Assembly (NCBI GenBank): GCA_021807085.1
Contig: JAKAPM010000005.1
Coordinates: forward strand, 1-58,877
Reading direction: 5' to 3'
DNA length: 58,877 bases
Source of the DNA: Nanobdellota archaeon
GTDB taxonomy: Archaea > Nanobdellota > Nanobdellia > Parvarchaeales > Parvarchaeaceae
The notes under the pieces were generated by a model. That model saw only the letters and a list, made by a program, of their open reading frames with translations, ran no database searches and was not told where the DNA came from. How positions within the stretch are numbered: position 1 is the stretch's first letter; every line of letters starts with the position of its first letter. Positions 25,182-34,105 of the stretch are shown in pieces. A program made the position numbers and the translations under genes.

Positions 25182-27922
25182 GATATAGTGAGCGCCGGCT
25201 TGCCAGGTATGGCTTTGTCGTCGTCACTGCTCTCCACTATGACCTCGCAGCCGAAAATCCTAGATATCGACTCTTTCGTCTCCTCGAATAGCTTCGTCTC
25301 TGTATCGTGGTCCAGTCCGTTCTCCGGCAGCCTGTTCGGATTTTTCAGGAGCTTGTCGGCTAGTTTGGAGGAAGACCTTATCTTCTTTCTTATCTCGTTT
25401 GCGTTCCTGGTGTTTTTTGTCTCTTCGACTATCCTGTTGTAAAGGTCGAAGTTTTCCGGTTTGGATATTCCTATCCGGACCTTTTTAGGGGATATCTTGA
25501 GTATTTTTGTAAGGTTCCTTATATCACTTATCGTGTTTCTTACAACCTCTACCTCGCTGTCTATCAGCCGGCTTATCTCGCGCTCGTCGTACTCCGGCCA
25601 GCTCTTTCCGCCCTCCAGGAGTTCCTTCCCCCCCATCGCGCTGTTGAGCTCCTCGGTCACGAACGGGAATATTGGGTGGTTGAGTCTGACTATCCTTCGA
25701 ATCAGCTCCCTCAGCGTCTCGCCGTTGTATCCGCCGAGTTCAAGATATTCCTTAAGCAACTGAACGCCGTCGAAAAAGGTGCGCTGTACCGCGCTCCTGA
25801 GGAGCATATTGCCGTAATCTTCCGTAGCGTCCCTGGTTATTCTGGCTGCCTTCGAGAGTGCATACTTGTCTATAAGTTTTTTGTGGCCTTTGAAGTCATC
25901 CAGTATCTCGATAAGGTCCATGAGAGTCTCTATTTTCTGGTACACGGTGTTTATGTTGCTAGTGTCCCACTCCGCGTCGTCAATCCCGTCGGATGCCGTA
26001 GCTATCAGCCTTACGGAGTCGGTTCCATAGCTTTCAACAGCTTCGCTTATACCCATCGTGTTGCCCTTAGATTTTGACATCTTCTGCTTGTTCACAACCA
26101 GCCATCCGTTTATCGACATGGCTTTCGGCCACTTGTCCCTGTCGAATATGGCGACGTGGTTCGCTATAAAGAACACCATATGGTTAGGCACAAGTTCCTT
26201 TGCCGTAGTCCTCATGTCTACCGGGTACCAGTACAGGAATTCCTTCCTCATTTTCTCCGCTTCATCCGGATACGGCGAGGAATCCTTCTTGCCCAGGAAT
26301 ACATAATCGAACAGCCTGTCATCCAGCTCTTCCGGTCTCATCTTGTTTGCTGTATCTGCTATCGTGTAGTACGCCATGTATATCGTAGAATCGCTCAGAG
26401 GTTCGATCAACCAGTTCTTATCCCACGGAAGGGGCGTGCCAAGTCCGCCGTGTCTGGCCGCCGCCTTGTCTTCCAGACCGTTTATAGCCGATACGAGCGG
26501 CACTCTGACTTCTTCGGGGCATATTTTCATTTCCTCGACCGCTCTCAGCATCTTCTCCTTTAGTTCTCTGTCGGAATAGTGTATGAACCACTGGTTCTCG
26601 AGAAGCTTTACGACACCGTTCGCTCCGCACCTACATACCACGGCACCGGACGGTTCGTACATGTCCTCGTACGATCCTTTCTCACGGAGCAAGTCCTTTA
26701 TCTTTTCCCTCGCCTTGTCGACCGCGGTGTTCGCGAATTTCCCGCAGTTCGTGTTGAGAATCCCCGAGGAAAACTCCTTCTTGTAGACGTACTTTGTCGC
26801 CTTGTCTAGCCCCTCGGGCGTCTCGCCAAATCTTTTTATCGCGTCTTCGACAAGGTTCTCTTCCCCCTCCACGTCTATTATCTTCTTCGGCCTGCCGCCC
26901 AGCTTTTCCAGCGCGCCGCTCCTGTTGGCATACACGAAATCCACAGGCGCATGCATCGGAACGCTCATGACGACTCCTGTCATGGCGTCTCCGTCTACAA
27001 AATCTGCGTCGAATACAGGAACGTCCGCACCGTTCAGAGGGTTCTTGGCGTTCTTTCCCATTACGCTACTTACATCGAAATCTTCCTCCTTTTTCACAGT
27101 CTTGAGCAGGTATCTTATCTTCCTAGCGAACTCTCCGGACACTATCCATTCCTCCCCGCTGTCCAGCGTAAGTTTCTTGTATGCTATCCTGCTGTTAAGC
27201 CAAAGGTTGGCCACCCCAAACATCGTCTCAGGCCTGAGGGTCCCAACCGGAAGGATATAATCCTCCATTCGGAATTTTATGACAGAAAATTTTAGGGGGC
27301 TCTCGCCCTCACCGCTGAGCCTGTCGTGGTCGCCGAGGGGAGTATCCTCCTTCGGGCACCATATAACCGGGTGCGTTCCCTGCACTATGAGGCCGAGTCT
27401 CTTCAGCGTGTTGAACTGCCACTCAACGAACTTGGAATACTGTGGAGTCTGCGATAGTATGAACAGTCTCCTCCAGTCTATCGACATTCCCGCAGCGTCG
27501 AAATCCTTTATGTAAGTGTCTGAGAAGTAGAGTCCGAGCGCTATAGGGTCGTTTGAAAATTTCTCTATCTCCTCGTCGCTGACCCCTTGGTCCTTCATCA
27601 TATCGACGGCCTTCTTCTCCCTGTTCTTTAGCCTCAGCGACATCCCGACCATCGGTCCGCCAGTCATGTGGAAACCTTGTGGGAACAGCACGTTGAAACC
27701 CCTCATCCTCATGAACCTCGCGTATATGTCAGCCCTGGTCCATGTGTACAGGTGCCCCAGGTGGAGGAGACCGGTCGGGTATATGACCGGCACGGTTGTG
27801 AAGAACTTTTCCCTGTCATTGTCTATCTCCGGCTCGTATATCTTCTTCTCTCCGAAAATCTTTCGCCATTTGCTCTCTATTACTTTCGGGTCGTACTTCG
27901 GCATAATCCATTTAATCTCCAC
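25178..27922 (-). CDS. leuS: Leucyl-tRNA synthetase, archaeal type
   Basis: Class I enzyme charging tRNA-Leu. HLGHLYTW is the HIGH motif, KMSKSKGN the KMSKS loop. The CP1 editing domain is inserted between them, with VGTLRPETMFGVANLW. 914 residues, normal. Two starts are possible: MEIKWIMPKYD (27922) or MPKYDPKVIE (27904); the second matches relatives. Its stop overlaps the small membrane ORF. Divergent from proS. Confidence 0.97.
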   Translation of the reverse strand: MEIKWIMPKYDPKVIESKWRKIFGEKKIYEPEIDNDREKFFTTVPVIYPTGLLHLGHLYTWTRADIYARFMRMRGFNVLFPQGFHMTGGPMVGMSLRLKNREKKAVDMMKDQGVSDEEIEKFSNDPIALGLYFSDTYIKDFDAAGMSIDWRRLFILSQTPQYSKFVEWQFNTLKRLGLIVQGTHPVIWCPKEDTPLGDHDRLSGEGESPLKFSVIKFRMEDYILPVGTLRPETMFGVANLWLNSRIAYKKLTLDSGEEWIVSGEFARKIRYLLKTVKKEEDFDVSSVMGKNAKNPLNGADVPVFDADFVDGDAMTGVVMSVPMHAPVDFVYANRSGALEKLGGRPKKIIDVEGEENLVEDAIKRFGETPEGLDKATKYVYKKEFSSGILNTNCGKFANTAVDKAREKIKDLLREKGSYEDMYEPSGAVVCRCGANGVVKLLENQWFIHYSDRELKEKMLRAVEEMKICPEEVRVPLVSAINGLEDKAAARHGGLGTPLPWDKNWLIEPLSDSTIYMAYYTIADTANKMRPEELDDRLFDYVFLGKKDSSPYPDEAEKMRKEFLYWYPVDMRTTAKELVPNHMVFFIANHVAIFDRDKWPKAMSINGWLVVNKQKMSKSKGNTMGISEAVESYGTDSVRLIATASDGIDDAEWDTSNINTVYQKIETLMDLIEILDDFKGHKKLIDKYALSKAARITRDATEDYGNMLLRSAVQRTFFDGVQLLKEYLELGGYNGETLRELIRRIVRLNHPIFPFVTEELNSAMGGKELLEGGKSWPEYDEREISRLIDSEVEVVRNTISDIRNLTKILKISPKKVRIGISKPENFDLYNRIVEETKNTRNANEIRKKIRSSSKLADKLLKNPNRLPENGLDHDTETKLFEETKESISRIFGCEVIVESSDDDKAIPGKPALTIS

Positions 27923-28008
27923 CGGAAGTTTTAATACTTTCCAAAATTGTCCCTGTGTCCGCCCGCCGAAGCAGTAAGATATTAATCTCCCGAATCCGAA
28001 TCATAATA

Positions 28009-29445
28009 ATGGCCGACAGGATAAAGGTTAGGAAAGAGGACGACATAATAGGGTGGTACAACCAAGTGCTACTGAACTCCGAAGTGGTGGACTTCTCGGA
28101 CATCAAAGGATTCGCGGTCTACAGGCCGTACGGATACGAAATGTGGGAATCGTCCATGTACTACCTCGACAGTGTTTTCAAGGAGAGGGGTGTCAAGAAC
28201 GCTTATTTTCCCCTTCTGATACCAGAGAGCCTGCTTACAAGGGAGAAGGAGCACGTGAAACACTTCAATCCTGAGGTCGCATGGGTCACGATGGGCGGGG
28301 ACTCTCTGCTGGACGAGAGGCTTGCCATAAGGCCCACGTCCGAGACAATAATGTACAGGAGCTATTCCAAATGGATACAGAGCTACAGGGACCTGCCGAT
28401 GCTGATTAACCAGTGGAATACCATGGTCAGATGGGAGACAAAGGAGACAAGGTTCTTCCTGCGCGGGAGGGAGAATCTCTGGCAGGAAGGGCACTGCGTA
28501 TTTGCTACCGAGGAAGAGGCAGTAAGCAACGCAGAGGACATGATACGGGTGTACAAGAAGTTCTCCGAAGAAGTACTTGCCTTCCCCGTCCTTATGGGGT
28601 TCAAGAGCGAAGGCGAAAAGTTCGCTGGAGCTGTGCGTACGTACACGATAGAAGCCGTTCTTCCGAACAACTTCGCTTCGCAGGTCGGCACTTCGCACTA
28701 TCTCGGGCAGAACTTCTCCAAACCGTTTGACGTTAAGTTCTTGGACAGAGGCAACCGCTCGCAGTACGCGTACCAGACGTCTTGGGGCGTATCCGCAAGG
28801 GCTATAGGCGTAATGATCCTTATACACGGAGACAACAGCGGTCTGGTCCTTCCCCCTTCCATAGCGCCCATACAGGCAGTAGTGGTCCCCATAATGAACG
28901 GCAAATCAGGAGAGTCTGTCGAGGCGTACGCCGGCGAAGTGTACGGCGCGCTCAAAGCCCTCGGAATAAAGGTCCTGCTCGACGACAGGAGGGAATATTC
29001 TCCGGGATGGAAGTTCAACGAGTACGAAATGAAAGGCGTGCCCATCCGGGTCGAGGTGGGCGAGAAGGAAGTAAAGGAAAGGAAGGTTTCCCTAAAGACC
29101 AGGTTCAACGGCAGCAAAGACGAGGTGCCGTTCGACGCTATAAGCACTATACCGGACAGGCTGGCAGACATACAGAGGGAAATGTTCGAGAGAGCGGAGG
29201 CTTTGATGAAATCCGCCCTCACAGTGGAGACCGATAGAGGGGAGTTCGTGAAGAAACTCAAGGAAGGAAAATACATAGTAAAGGCAGCATGGTGCGGAAA
29301 TCCGATGTGCGAAACCAAGATTGGCGATGAGACCGGCGCGGTTTCAAGGATGATTCCCATGACCGACGATGAGCTTCTCGACAAAAAGTGCATATTTTGC
29401 GGCCAGGAAGCAGAGCACAACGCCTATTTCGGGCAGTCGTACTGA
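28009..29445 (+). CDS. proS: Prolyl-tRNA synthetase, archaeal/eukaryotic type
   Basis: Class II enzyme. Motif 2 (RWETKETRFFLRGRENLWQEGH), motif 3 (SWGVSARAIGVMILIHGD) and the anticodon-binding domain are clear. The C-terminal zinc-binding-like segment (CGNPMCETKI..CIFCG) and the terminal tyrosine (YFGQSY) are characteristic of the archaeal form. 478 residues from ATG 28009. The stop overlaps the methyltransferase ATG. Confidence 0.97.
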   Translation: MADRIKVRKEDDIIGWYNQVLLNSEVVDFSDIKGFAVYRPYGYEMWESSMYYLDSVFKERGVKNAYFPLLIPESLLTREKEHVKHFNPEVAWVTMGGDSLLDERLAIRPTSETIMYRSYSKWIQSYRDLPMLINQWNTMVRWETKETRFFLRGRENLWQEGHCVFATEEEAVSNAEDMIRVYKKFSEEVLAFPVLMGFKSEGEKFAGAVRTYTIEAVLPNNFASQVGTSHYLGQNFSKPFDVKFLDRGNRSQYAYQTSWGVSARAIGVMILIHGDNSGLVLPPSIAPIQAVVVPIMNGKSGESVEAYAGEVYGALKALGIKVLLDDRREYSPGWKFNEYEMKGVPIRVEVGEKEVKERKVSLKTRFNGSKDEVPFDAISTIPDRLADIQREMFERAEALMKSALTVETDRGEFVKKLKEGKYIVKAAWCGNPMCETKIGDETGAVSRMIPMTDDELLDKKCIFCGQEAEHNAYFGQSY

Positions 29446-29930
29446 TGGATTCGGTCGATTACTACAACGCCATAGCCGGCAGCTACAACAGCCTGTATTA
29501 CAGCGAGCAGGGGCAGAAGATAGACAAAATCATCGACATAGTGAAACCCCGCGACGGCGAGACAGTTCTAGACATCGGAGCCGGCACGGGTATACTCGAG
29601 GGTAAACTGAAAGGGTTCAGCATACTCGCCGTCGAGCCATCCGACCTTGCCGATAGCATTGGAAAAGATTCCAACGTGACGGTGGATAGGAGAAGGATAG
29701 GCGATTTCGGCACCGACAGGAAATTCGACTTGATATTCTGCATAACTGTTCTTCAGGACCTGCCAGAGGAAGAAAGAAGGGCAGCAGTGGAGAAGATGTT
29801 CTCGTACGCGAATCCCGGCTCCAGGATAGCAGTGTCGGTACTGGAGGTGTCCGGAATAGACCTTTCGGACATGTCTCCCGACGCGACCGGAGAAGCCGCC
29901 AACGACAGGTACTATATATTCCGCCGTTAG
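29445..29930 (+). CDS. Class I SAM-dependent methyltransferase
   Basis: 161 residues. Motif I is VLDIGAGTGILEGKL; the acidic residue after strand 2 (ILAVEPSDL) and FDLIFCITVLQDLP (motif IV-like) follow. N terminus DYYNAIAGSYNSLYY is typical of the UbiE/COQ5-like group. Substrate unknown. It is translationally coupled to proS by the TGATG overlap. Confidence 0.85.
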   Translation: MDSVDYYNAIAGSYNSLYYSEQGQKIDKIIDIVKPRDGETVLDIGAGTGILEGKLKGFSILAVEPSDLADSIGKDSNVTVDRRRIGDFGTDRKFDLIFCITVLQDLPEEERRAAVEKMFSYANPGSRIAVSVLEVSGIDLSDMSPDATGEAANDRYYIFRR

Positions 29931-30013
29931 GGCGCGTAAAAAACCTTTAATAAATACGTAGTGTATACTTTTAGTACAAATGACAGTCATTTTGGACTAA
30001 AGGGAGGTTGATT

Positions 30014-30286
30014 ATGAGCGGTGTCACGAAAGGTGAGAGAATAGATGCCAAGTCGATAGTCGGTAAGACGGTAGTCGGCAAGAGCGGTAAGAAAATAGGG
30101 GTCGTCAGCGACCTGGTGTACGAAGTCAGGACCGGCGAGCTGGTCTATCTGACGATAAAAAGCGCAACTTCGTACGCAAACACTTTCCAGTTCGAGAAGG
30201 ACGAGCACGGAAACGAAGAGATACCATACAACGCGGTCATCTCGGTCGGCGATTTCGTAGTTGTTGCCGAGGAAGAGATAATATAA
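30014..30286 (+). CDS. PRC-barrel domain protein
   Basis: 90 residues forming a single PRC barrel: DAKSIVGKTVVGKSGKKIGVVSDLVYEVRTG and PYNAVISVGDFVVVAEE. Such small proteins are common in euryarchaea and DPANN and are linked to RNA metabolism or, in some archaea, cell division (CdpB family). The ATG at 30014 follows GGGAGG and a TATA box (TTTAATAAAT) in the preceding gap. Confidence 0.85.
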   Translation: MSGVTKGERIDAKSIVGKTVVGKSGKKIGVVSDLVYEVRTGELVYLTIKSATSYANTFQFEKDEHGNEEIPYNAVISVGDFVVVAEEEII

Positions 30287-30290
30287 TGGG

Positions 30291-30443
30291 CTGGAACAGC
30301 TCCTGAAAAATAAAGAGTACCTAGAAATGGCTAGGTTGCAGGATGAAGTTATAGATAAGCTGTACAGCATTGATACTAGATTAACATTTCACGGCGGCAC
30401 ATCTATTTGGGGATCCAGAAACGCACGGCAGATCGCGTTCTAG
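30291..30443 (+). pseudogene. Remnant of AbiEii-type nucleotidyltransferase N terminus
   Basis: Conceptual translation gives LEQLLKNKEYLEMARLQDEV followed by IDKLYS..LTFHGGTSIW. This matches the beginning of archaeal AbiEii/DUF1814 nucleotidyltransferase toxins up to the HGGT(A/S)IW motif. The expected RCY..RFS.D.D continuation is missing; the frame runs into unrelated residues and a stop. No ATG is in frame. Confidence 0.5.
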
Positions 30444-30667
30444 CTACGTACACCAAAACCGGTGGTTCCAGTCTTATCATCTGTAGTAAAAATTACACTG
30501 GCGACTCGCAGAATCACAAGAAATCGTACTTAGCTATGATAACTGTCATTTATAAATTAACTAAATCCGACTTTCTAGCTAAATTACGAATATTATTCTT
30601 TTGGCTTTAAGGATTCGTAGAATACACTGTTTGGTGGCGCCTGCAGCCTAATCGCCGGAAGTTCCGC
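30444..30667. other. Gene-free AT-rich stretch
   Basis: I see no supported gene here. A 67-codon frame at 30407 starts inside the toxin remnant and has no family resemblance. Confidence 0.5.
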
Positions 30668-30745
30668 CTATCAACCGCCGCTCTGTCCTGTCATATTATT
30701 ACCTATCAACCGCTGCTAGATTGTCCTGTCATATTATTATCTATT
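30668..30745. repeat. Two-copy imperfect tandem repeat
   Basis: CTATCAACCG(C/T)(C/T)GCT, 3-6 variable bases, then TGTCCTGTCATATTATTA occurs twice, starting at 30668 and 30703. A third partial unit (CTATTGCGG) follows. It is too short for a CRISPR array. Confidence 0.65.
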
Positions 30746-30756
30746 GCGGTATACGT

Positions 30757-30890
30757 ATATAAACCTAAGTAACGATAATTTGTAACTTAGGTAACTAAAG
30801 TTGTTGAGGCCAATCAGGTGCTCCCAAAATTTCTATGAAAACTTGAGATTTCGTAAGCCTGCGGACGTGTAAGTCCTGTATGCGATTGGC
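30757..30890 (+). ncRNA. Candidate small structured RNA with TATA promoter
   Basis: A TATATAAA box at 30757-30764 is followed by a 7-bp hairpin (CCTAAGT/ACTTAGG). Next is a module closed by GCCAATC (30809-30815) and GATTGGC (30884-30890), with internal hairpins AAATTTC/GAGATTT and GGAC/GTCC. A T-rich ACTTTTCGCT follows the closing stem and could act as a terminator. It lacks TTC-RA and anticodon features, so it is not a normal tRNA. No known family is recognised. Confidence 0.35.
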
Positions 30891-30914
30891 ACTTTTCGCT
30901 CTACTGGAACAATA

Positions 30915-30986
30915 AGCCTCGGGCGAGGATCGGACTCGCGATCTTTTCCTTACCAAGGAAACGCTTTACCACTGAGCCACCGAGGC
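30915..30986 (-). tRNA. tRNA-Thr(GGT)
   Basis: Acceptor GCCTCGG/CCGAGGC with discriminator T, anticodon stem TTTCC/GGAAA presenting GGT in loop TTGGTAA, T-arm GCGAG-TCCGATC-CTCGC. No intron. The T-loop has TCCGATC where TTC is usual. Confidence 0.95.
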
Positions 30987-31103
30987 GCAAAGCACATTCC
31001 TATAATAAACTCGTTTTATTTAAATTGCTTTTAGTCCGGGACCGTCAGCGCAGCCCAATCAGGAAACAAATGCTTAAATACACGCGTGTTTGTCTATTAT
31101 ACA

Positions 31104-31322
31104 ATGGGACGTATAAGAGGCAGAATCATAAGATCCGCAGCGATAGAGGTGCTTAAAAAGCACAAGGCGGAGTTCACCGGAGATTTCGAGGCTAATAAGG
31201 AAGTGCTGAACAAAGTCGTGCTCACGAACAAGACTAACAGGAACAAACTGGCCGGATTCCTGACAAAGCTGGCTAGGAGCAAAAAAATAGAAGAGTTCAT
31301 GATAGAGCACGCTTCCAGGTAG
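31104..31322 (+). CDS. rps17e: Ribosomal protein eS17 (S17e)
   Basis: Archaeal/eukaryotic small-subunit protein. MGRIRGRIIRSAAIEVL and NRNKLAGFLTKLAR are typical. 72 residues from ATG 31104; a TATA-like CTTAAATAC lies about 30 nt upstream, so the transcript is nearly leaderless. It stands alone. Confidence 0.95.
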   Translation: MGRIRGRIIRSAAIEVLKKHKAEFTGDFEANKEVLNKVVLTNKTNRNKLAGFLTKLARSKKIEEFMIEHASR

Positions 31323-31338
31323 GGGCGCGCTTCCCAGG

Positions 31339-31695
31339 TCACAGCAGGCTGTTCAGCTCTTCTACGTACATTATGCCGGACCTTCTGAAGCTCTCCATAT
31401 ACGAAGTGTCCAGTTCCGCGTCGTAACCATTGAAATATTTGACGAAGCGGTTGGTCCTCTCGCGCCCGCTCCTATCGTTGTCGAACAACAGCACTATCCT
31501 GCTGTTTTTCGGGCTGGATACCAGTTTCTCGAAATAGCCGCACGTCCTGTACGCTGCCCTGTATATTCTCGACTTGTCTATCCCGCCGTTGACGAGGGCC
31601 ATCTCGTCCCTTTTACCCTCCACAAGAATCTTCGAGTCTTCTTGAGCAAGAGAAATCAGTATCCTAGTCAGCTTCTGCGGCTTTGGATGCTGCAT
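31339..31695 (-). CDS. Small Toprim-domain protein
   Basis: 118 residues. ILVEGKRDEMAL carries the catalytic-type glutamate and VLLFDNDRSGRE the DxD of the Toprim fold. Stand-alone Toprim proteins in archaea are related to RNase M5/OLD or UPF0292 families and are predicted nucleases or RNA processors. The gene is just downstream of the RqcH gene on the same strand. Confidence 0.85.
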   Translation of the reverse strand: MQHPKPQKLTRILISLAQEDSKILVEGKRDEMALVNGGIDKSRIYRAAYRTCGYFEKLVSSPKNSRIVLLFDNDRSGRERTNRFVKYFNGYDAELDTSYMESFRRSGIMYVEELNSLL

Positions 31696-31734
31696 GGTTA
31701 GTTATCGCTTTCATAATATTTAAGACCTCTTTTT

Positions 31735-33501
31735 TCACATTTTCACTCTCTCTATCGTGAATTTTCCCGCGGGAAGCATCTTGTCTATCTTGTCCCTGTC
31801 CGGCGAGAAGCCGAGCCTCTGTTCGATTATCTTCCTTATCCTCTTTACGGTCTCTTCCCTCGACTTGCTTCCCGGCCTAACCAGCAGGTATTTTCCCCGC
31901 GGTTCGTGGCCGTAAATCAATATCCTGTATTCGCTGTCGTCGCTCTCCACTCCGATGTAGACGCCGAGTTCTGCGTTCTTCACATAGTTCCTCTTCCCTT
32001 TTATGTAGAACGCCCCCTTCTTCAGAGATTCCCCCGACGGTGGCGTCTTTGTGGCTTGTTCCGGCTCTACGTAGTACACATCCAGTGCCATAGCCCCAGC
32101 CCTCCACGCCGAAGAATACGAACATACGAGCGACGCGCACTCCTTCTTCTCCTCTTCGGAAAGCCCCTTGCCGCCGGATTTCACGAGCCCGAATGGGCTG
32201 CCGAATATGTCCGCGTGGAACAGCACGTCGTTCTTTTCACCGTGTTTTTCCACAAGGACTGCATTCTGGTTGACATCCCTGCCGATGACAAGCAGTTTGC
32301 CGGTCCCGGTCGTGGACCACCTGAACTTCCCGTACCAGGCGTCGGTGTCCGAGAATTTTAGTCTTTTTGTGGTCTCCTTACCGGTCTCCCGCCTGTCGAG
32401 CCCCTTCCTTGCCCTTTTTATCTTGTCGTAAACGTCGGATATCTGCTCTCTCAGCGGGATTATCAGGTCGACGCTCACAGAGGAATCACTCGTGTTGGTC
32501 ATCGTCCTGCCCGAGAGTTCCCAGCCGGATTCCTTTAGCATCTTAGTCCTCTCCTCAAGAGGAATACTGGAAGTGCGCGCCGTCCTTATCAATCCAGCAA
32601 TGCTGTCGTAGTCGCTCTCCAGGAGGACTGCAGCCCTCCCGTACTCTTCCACCTTTTTTCCCGTCTTTTCAATTTCCTGTTCTATTCTGTTCTCTCTCCT
32701 ATTTTCAGGTCCAGTACCGGAAAAGAAGGAAGTTACCGCCGAGTTAACCCCATCGAAATATTCTTTTTTGCCGTCGATGTGCGTGAGTTCTATAACGGAG
32801 AAGATTTTGCCGTCGACCACGTTCGGTTTCGGCGCCCCTTTCACTACGCCCTCGTACGCCTTCACTATCGCGGAAACTCCTTCGTCCGTTACATCTGCCG
32901 GCCTGGTGTTTTTGTCCACTCCCGACCTGAACACCACTTCCTCCGCGTACGTTCCCCCTAAGTAGAAATCTATGGCTAGGGCCTTTACTACGCTTTCTCT
33001 GTCGGATTCCCTGAGGACTCTGCCCGCGTCTTCGGCCGGCATCTCCAGCCCGCGCATCGTGCCTGGGGGATAGGAGTACTCTACGCCTTCCCTGATGTTG
33101 CGGGTCCCGTAGCTCCTGGTATAGAGCGCCATGACTATCTTCCCGTTGTCTGTGAGTACTAAGTTGCCGCTGGAGAAGAGCTCGACTATCAGCTTCACGT
33201 TCCCCGAGGACACTTCCACTATGCGGTCCGGTTCGTGCATTCTGAGCGAGACTCTCTTTCCCTTCAGCAGGCTTTTCGCCTTCAGGGTGAACGGAAAATC
33301 CACTGTGTCGGCCGGTTTTTCGCTGACAGCGCACATGTAACTGCCTGGTACGAACCTGATCCACGCCTCCTTCTTCCCGAAAAGCTGGAGGTAGAACTCA
33401 TTCTTCCTGCTCTTCACGTTCCTTACGAACGCCGTTTCTCCCAGGTCGAGCTCCTCAAGAAGCTTGTATATATCCAGAGAGGCCAGCGCCTTCTTTGGCA
33501 T
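31735..33501 (-). CDS. rqcH: NFACT/RqcH family protein (Tae2/NEMF homologue)
   Basis: Ribosome-associated quality-control factor that binds stalled large subunits. The N-terminal NFACT-N region starts LASLDIYKLLEELDL; RNIREGVEYSYPPG follows. A coiled-coil middle precedes the NFACT-R domain (FSDTDAWYGKFRWSTTGTG, LVIGRDVNQNAVLVEKH, DVLFHADIFGSPFGLVK). 588 residues, a little short for archaeal RqcH. The C-terminal segment KTPPSGESLKKGAFYIKGKR is conserved. Confidence 0.9.
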   Translation of the reverse strand: MPKKALASLDIYKLLEELDLGETAFVRNVKSRKNEFYLQLFGKKEAWIRFVPGSYMCAVSEKPADTVDFPFTLKAKSLLKGKRVSLRMHEPDRIVEVSSGNVKLIVELFSSGNLVLTDNGKIVMALYTRSYGTRNIREGVEYSYPPGTMRGLEMPAEDAGRVLRESDRESVVKALAIDFYLGGTYAEEVVFRSGVDKNTRPADVTDEGVSAIVKAYEGVVKGAPKPNVVDGKIFSVIELTHIDGKKEYFDGVNSAVTSFFSGTGPENRRENRIEQEIEKTGKKVEEYGRAAVLLESDYDSIAGLIRTARTSSIPLEERTKMLKESGWELSGRTMTNTSDSSVSVDLIIPLREQISDVYDKIKRARKGLDRRETGKETTKRLKFSDTDAWYGKFRWSTTGTGKLLVIGRDVNQNAVLVEKHGEKNDVLFHADIFGSPFGLVKSGGKGLSEEEKKECASLVCSYSSAWRAGAMALDVYYVEPEQATKTPPSGESLKKGAFYIKGKRNYVKNAELGVYIGVESDDSEYRILIYGHEPRGKYLLVRPGSKSREETVKRIRKIIEQRLGFSPDRDKIDKMLPAGKFTIERVKM

Positions 33502-33510
33502 AATCTATAC

Positions 33511-33978
33511 CTACGCAAAGTGGGCTTGCAGCACTGATTTTATGTTCTGTATCTCGTTCTCGAATGCCTCTCTCCTCTGCCTTGTGACTTCCGAGTTCAT
33601 CTTGTCGTAGACCGGTCTAACGAACTTAGACACGCCGGTGGTCCATTTGTTAAGGTAATCGAGAAGTATGTCGGACGTGAGCTTGACCTCTACGGTGCCG
33701 GTCTTTGCCTTTACAGACTTGCCGTCCTTCATAGCCGTTGTCTCGGTTATGCCCCTGTAGTTGAGGTCTATCGTTATCCGGTACGCCATATAATCGTCCA
33801 CGACCTTCTTTGCGTCCCACCTTATGACGTAGTTTGCGCCGGCGAACTGTATGTACGACGTCTCGGTGAGGTCGTATCCATACCCTTTCAATGTATCCTT
33901 GAGGAAATTGTAGAACTGCTGGTCATCCAGGAGGCCCTGGTACTGAAAAGCAGTGGTTCCCAACGGTATCACTTCCAT
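33511..33978 (-). CDS. Conserved-looking archaeal protein, function unknown
   Basis: 155 residues from ATG 33978 (MEVIPLGTTAFQYQGLLDD). The pattern of one helix, then strands (YIQFAGANYVIRWDAKK, YRITIDLNYRG, GTVEVKLTSDILLDYLNKW) and a basic C-terminal helix suggests a compact alpha/beta helix-grip-like fold. I do not recognise a named family. It is 10 nt upstream of rqcH on the same strand and may be co-transcribed. Divergent from the DUF929 gene. Confidence 0.65.
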   Translation of the reverse strand: MEVIPLGTTAFQYQGLLDDQQFYNFLKDTLKGYGYDLTETSYIQFAGANYVIRWDAKKVVDDYMAYRITIDLNYRGITETTAMKDGKSVKAKTGTVEVKLTSDILLDYLNKWTTGVSKFVRPVYDKMNSEVTRQRREAFENEIQNIKSVLQAHFA

Positions 33979-34105
33979 TATATGTCTATGAAACGTAGCG
34001 GATTTAACCTTTTCGCAGGTTGCGGCGGCTAGCGCGTTTTGCGCACTAAACTTTAAATATGCGATAATCGTTATTATTCTATCAAATCGCTGGACGCGTA
34101 CCCTT

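Noticed and set aside
25012-25227. 71-codon minus-strand frame over the leuS/trm5 junction
   Set aside because: It is a shifted shadow of the small membrane ORF and leuS end; His/Arg-rich composition without a ribosome site.
30668-30745. CRISPR array
   Set aside because: Only two imperfect copies with 3-6 variable bases inside the unit; no spacers and no cas genes nearby.
30809-30890. Degenerate tRNA
   Set aside because: Acceptor-like stem only; no T-loop TTC-RA, no anticodon stem of five pairs in the right place.
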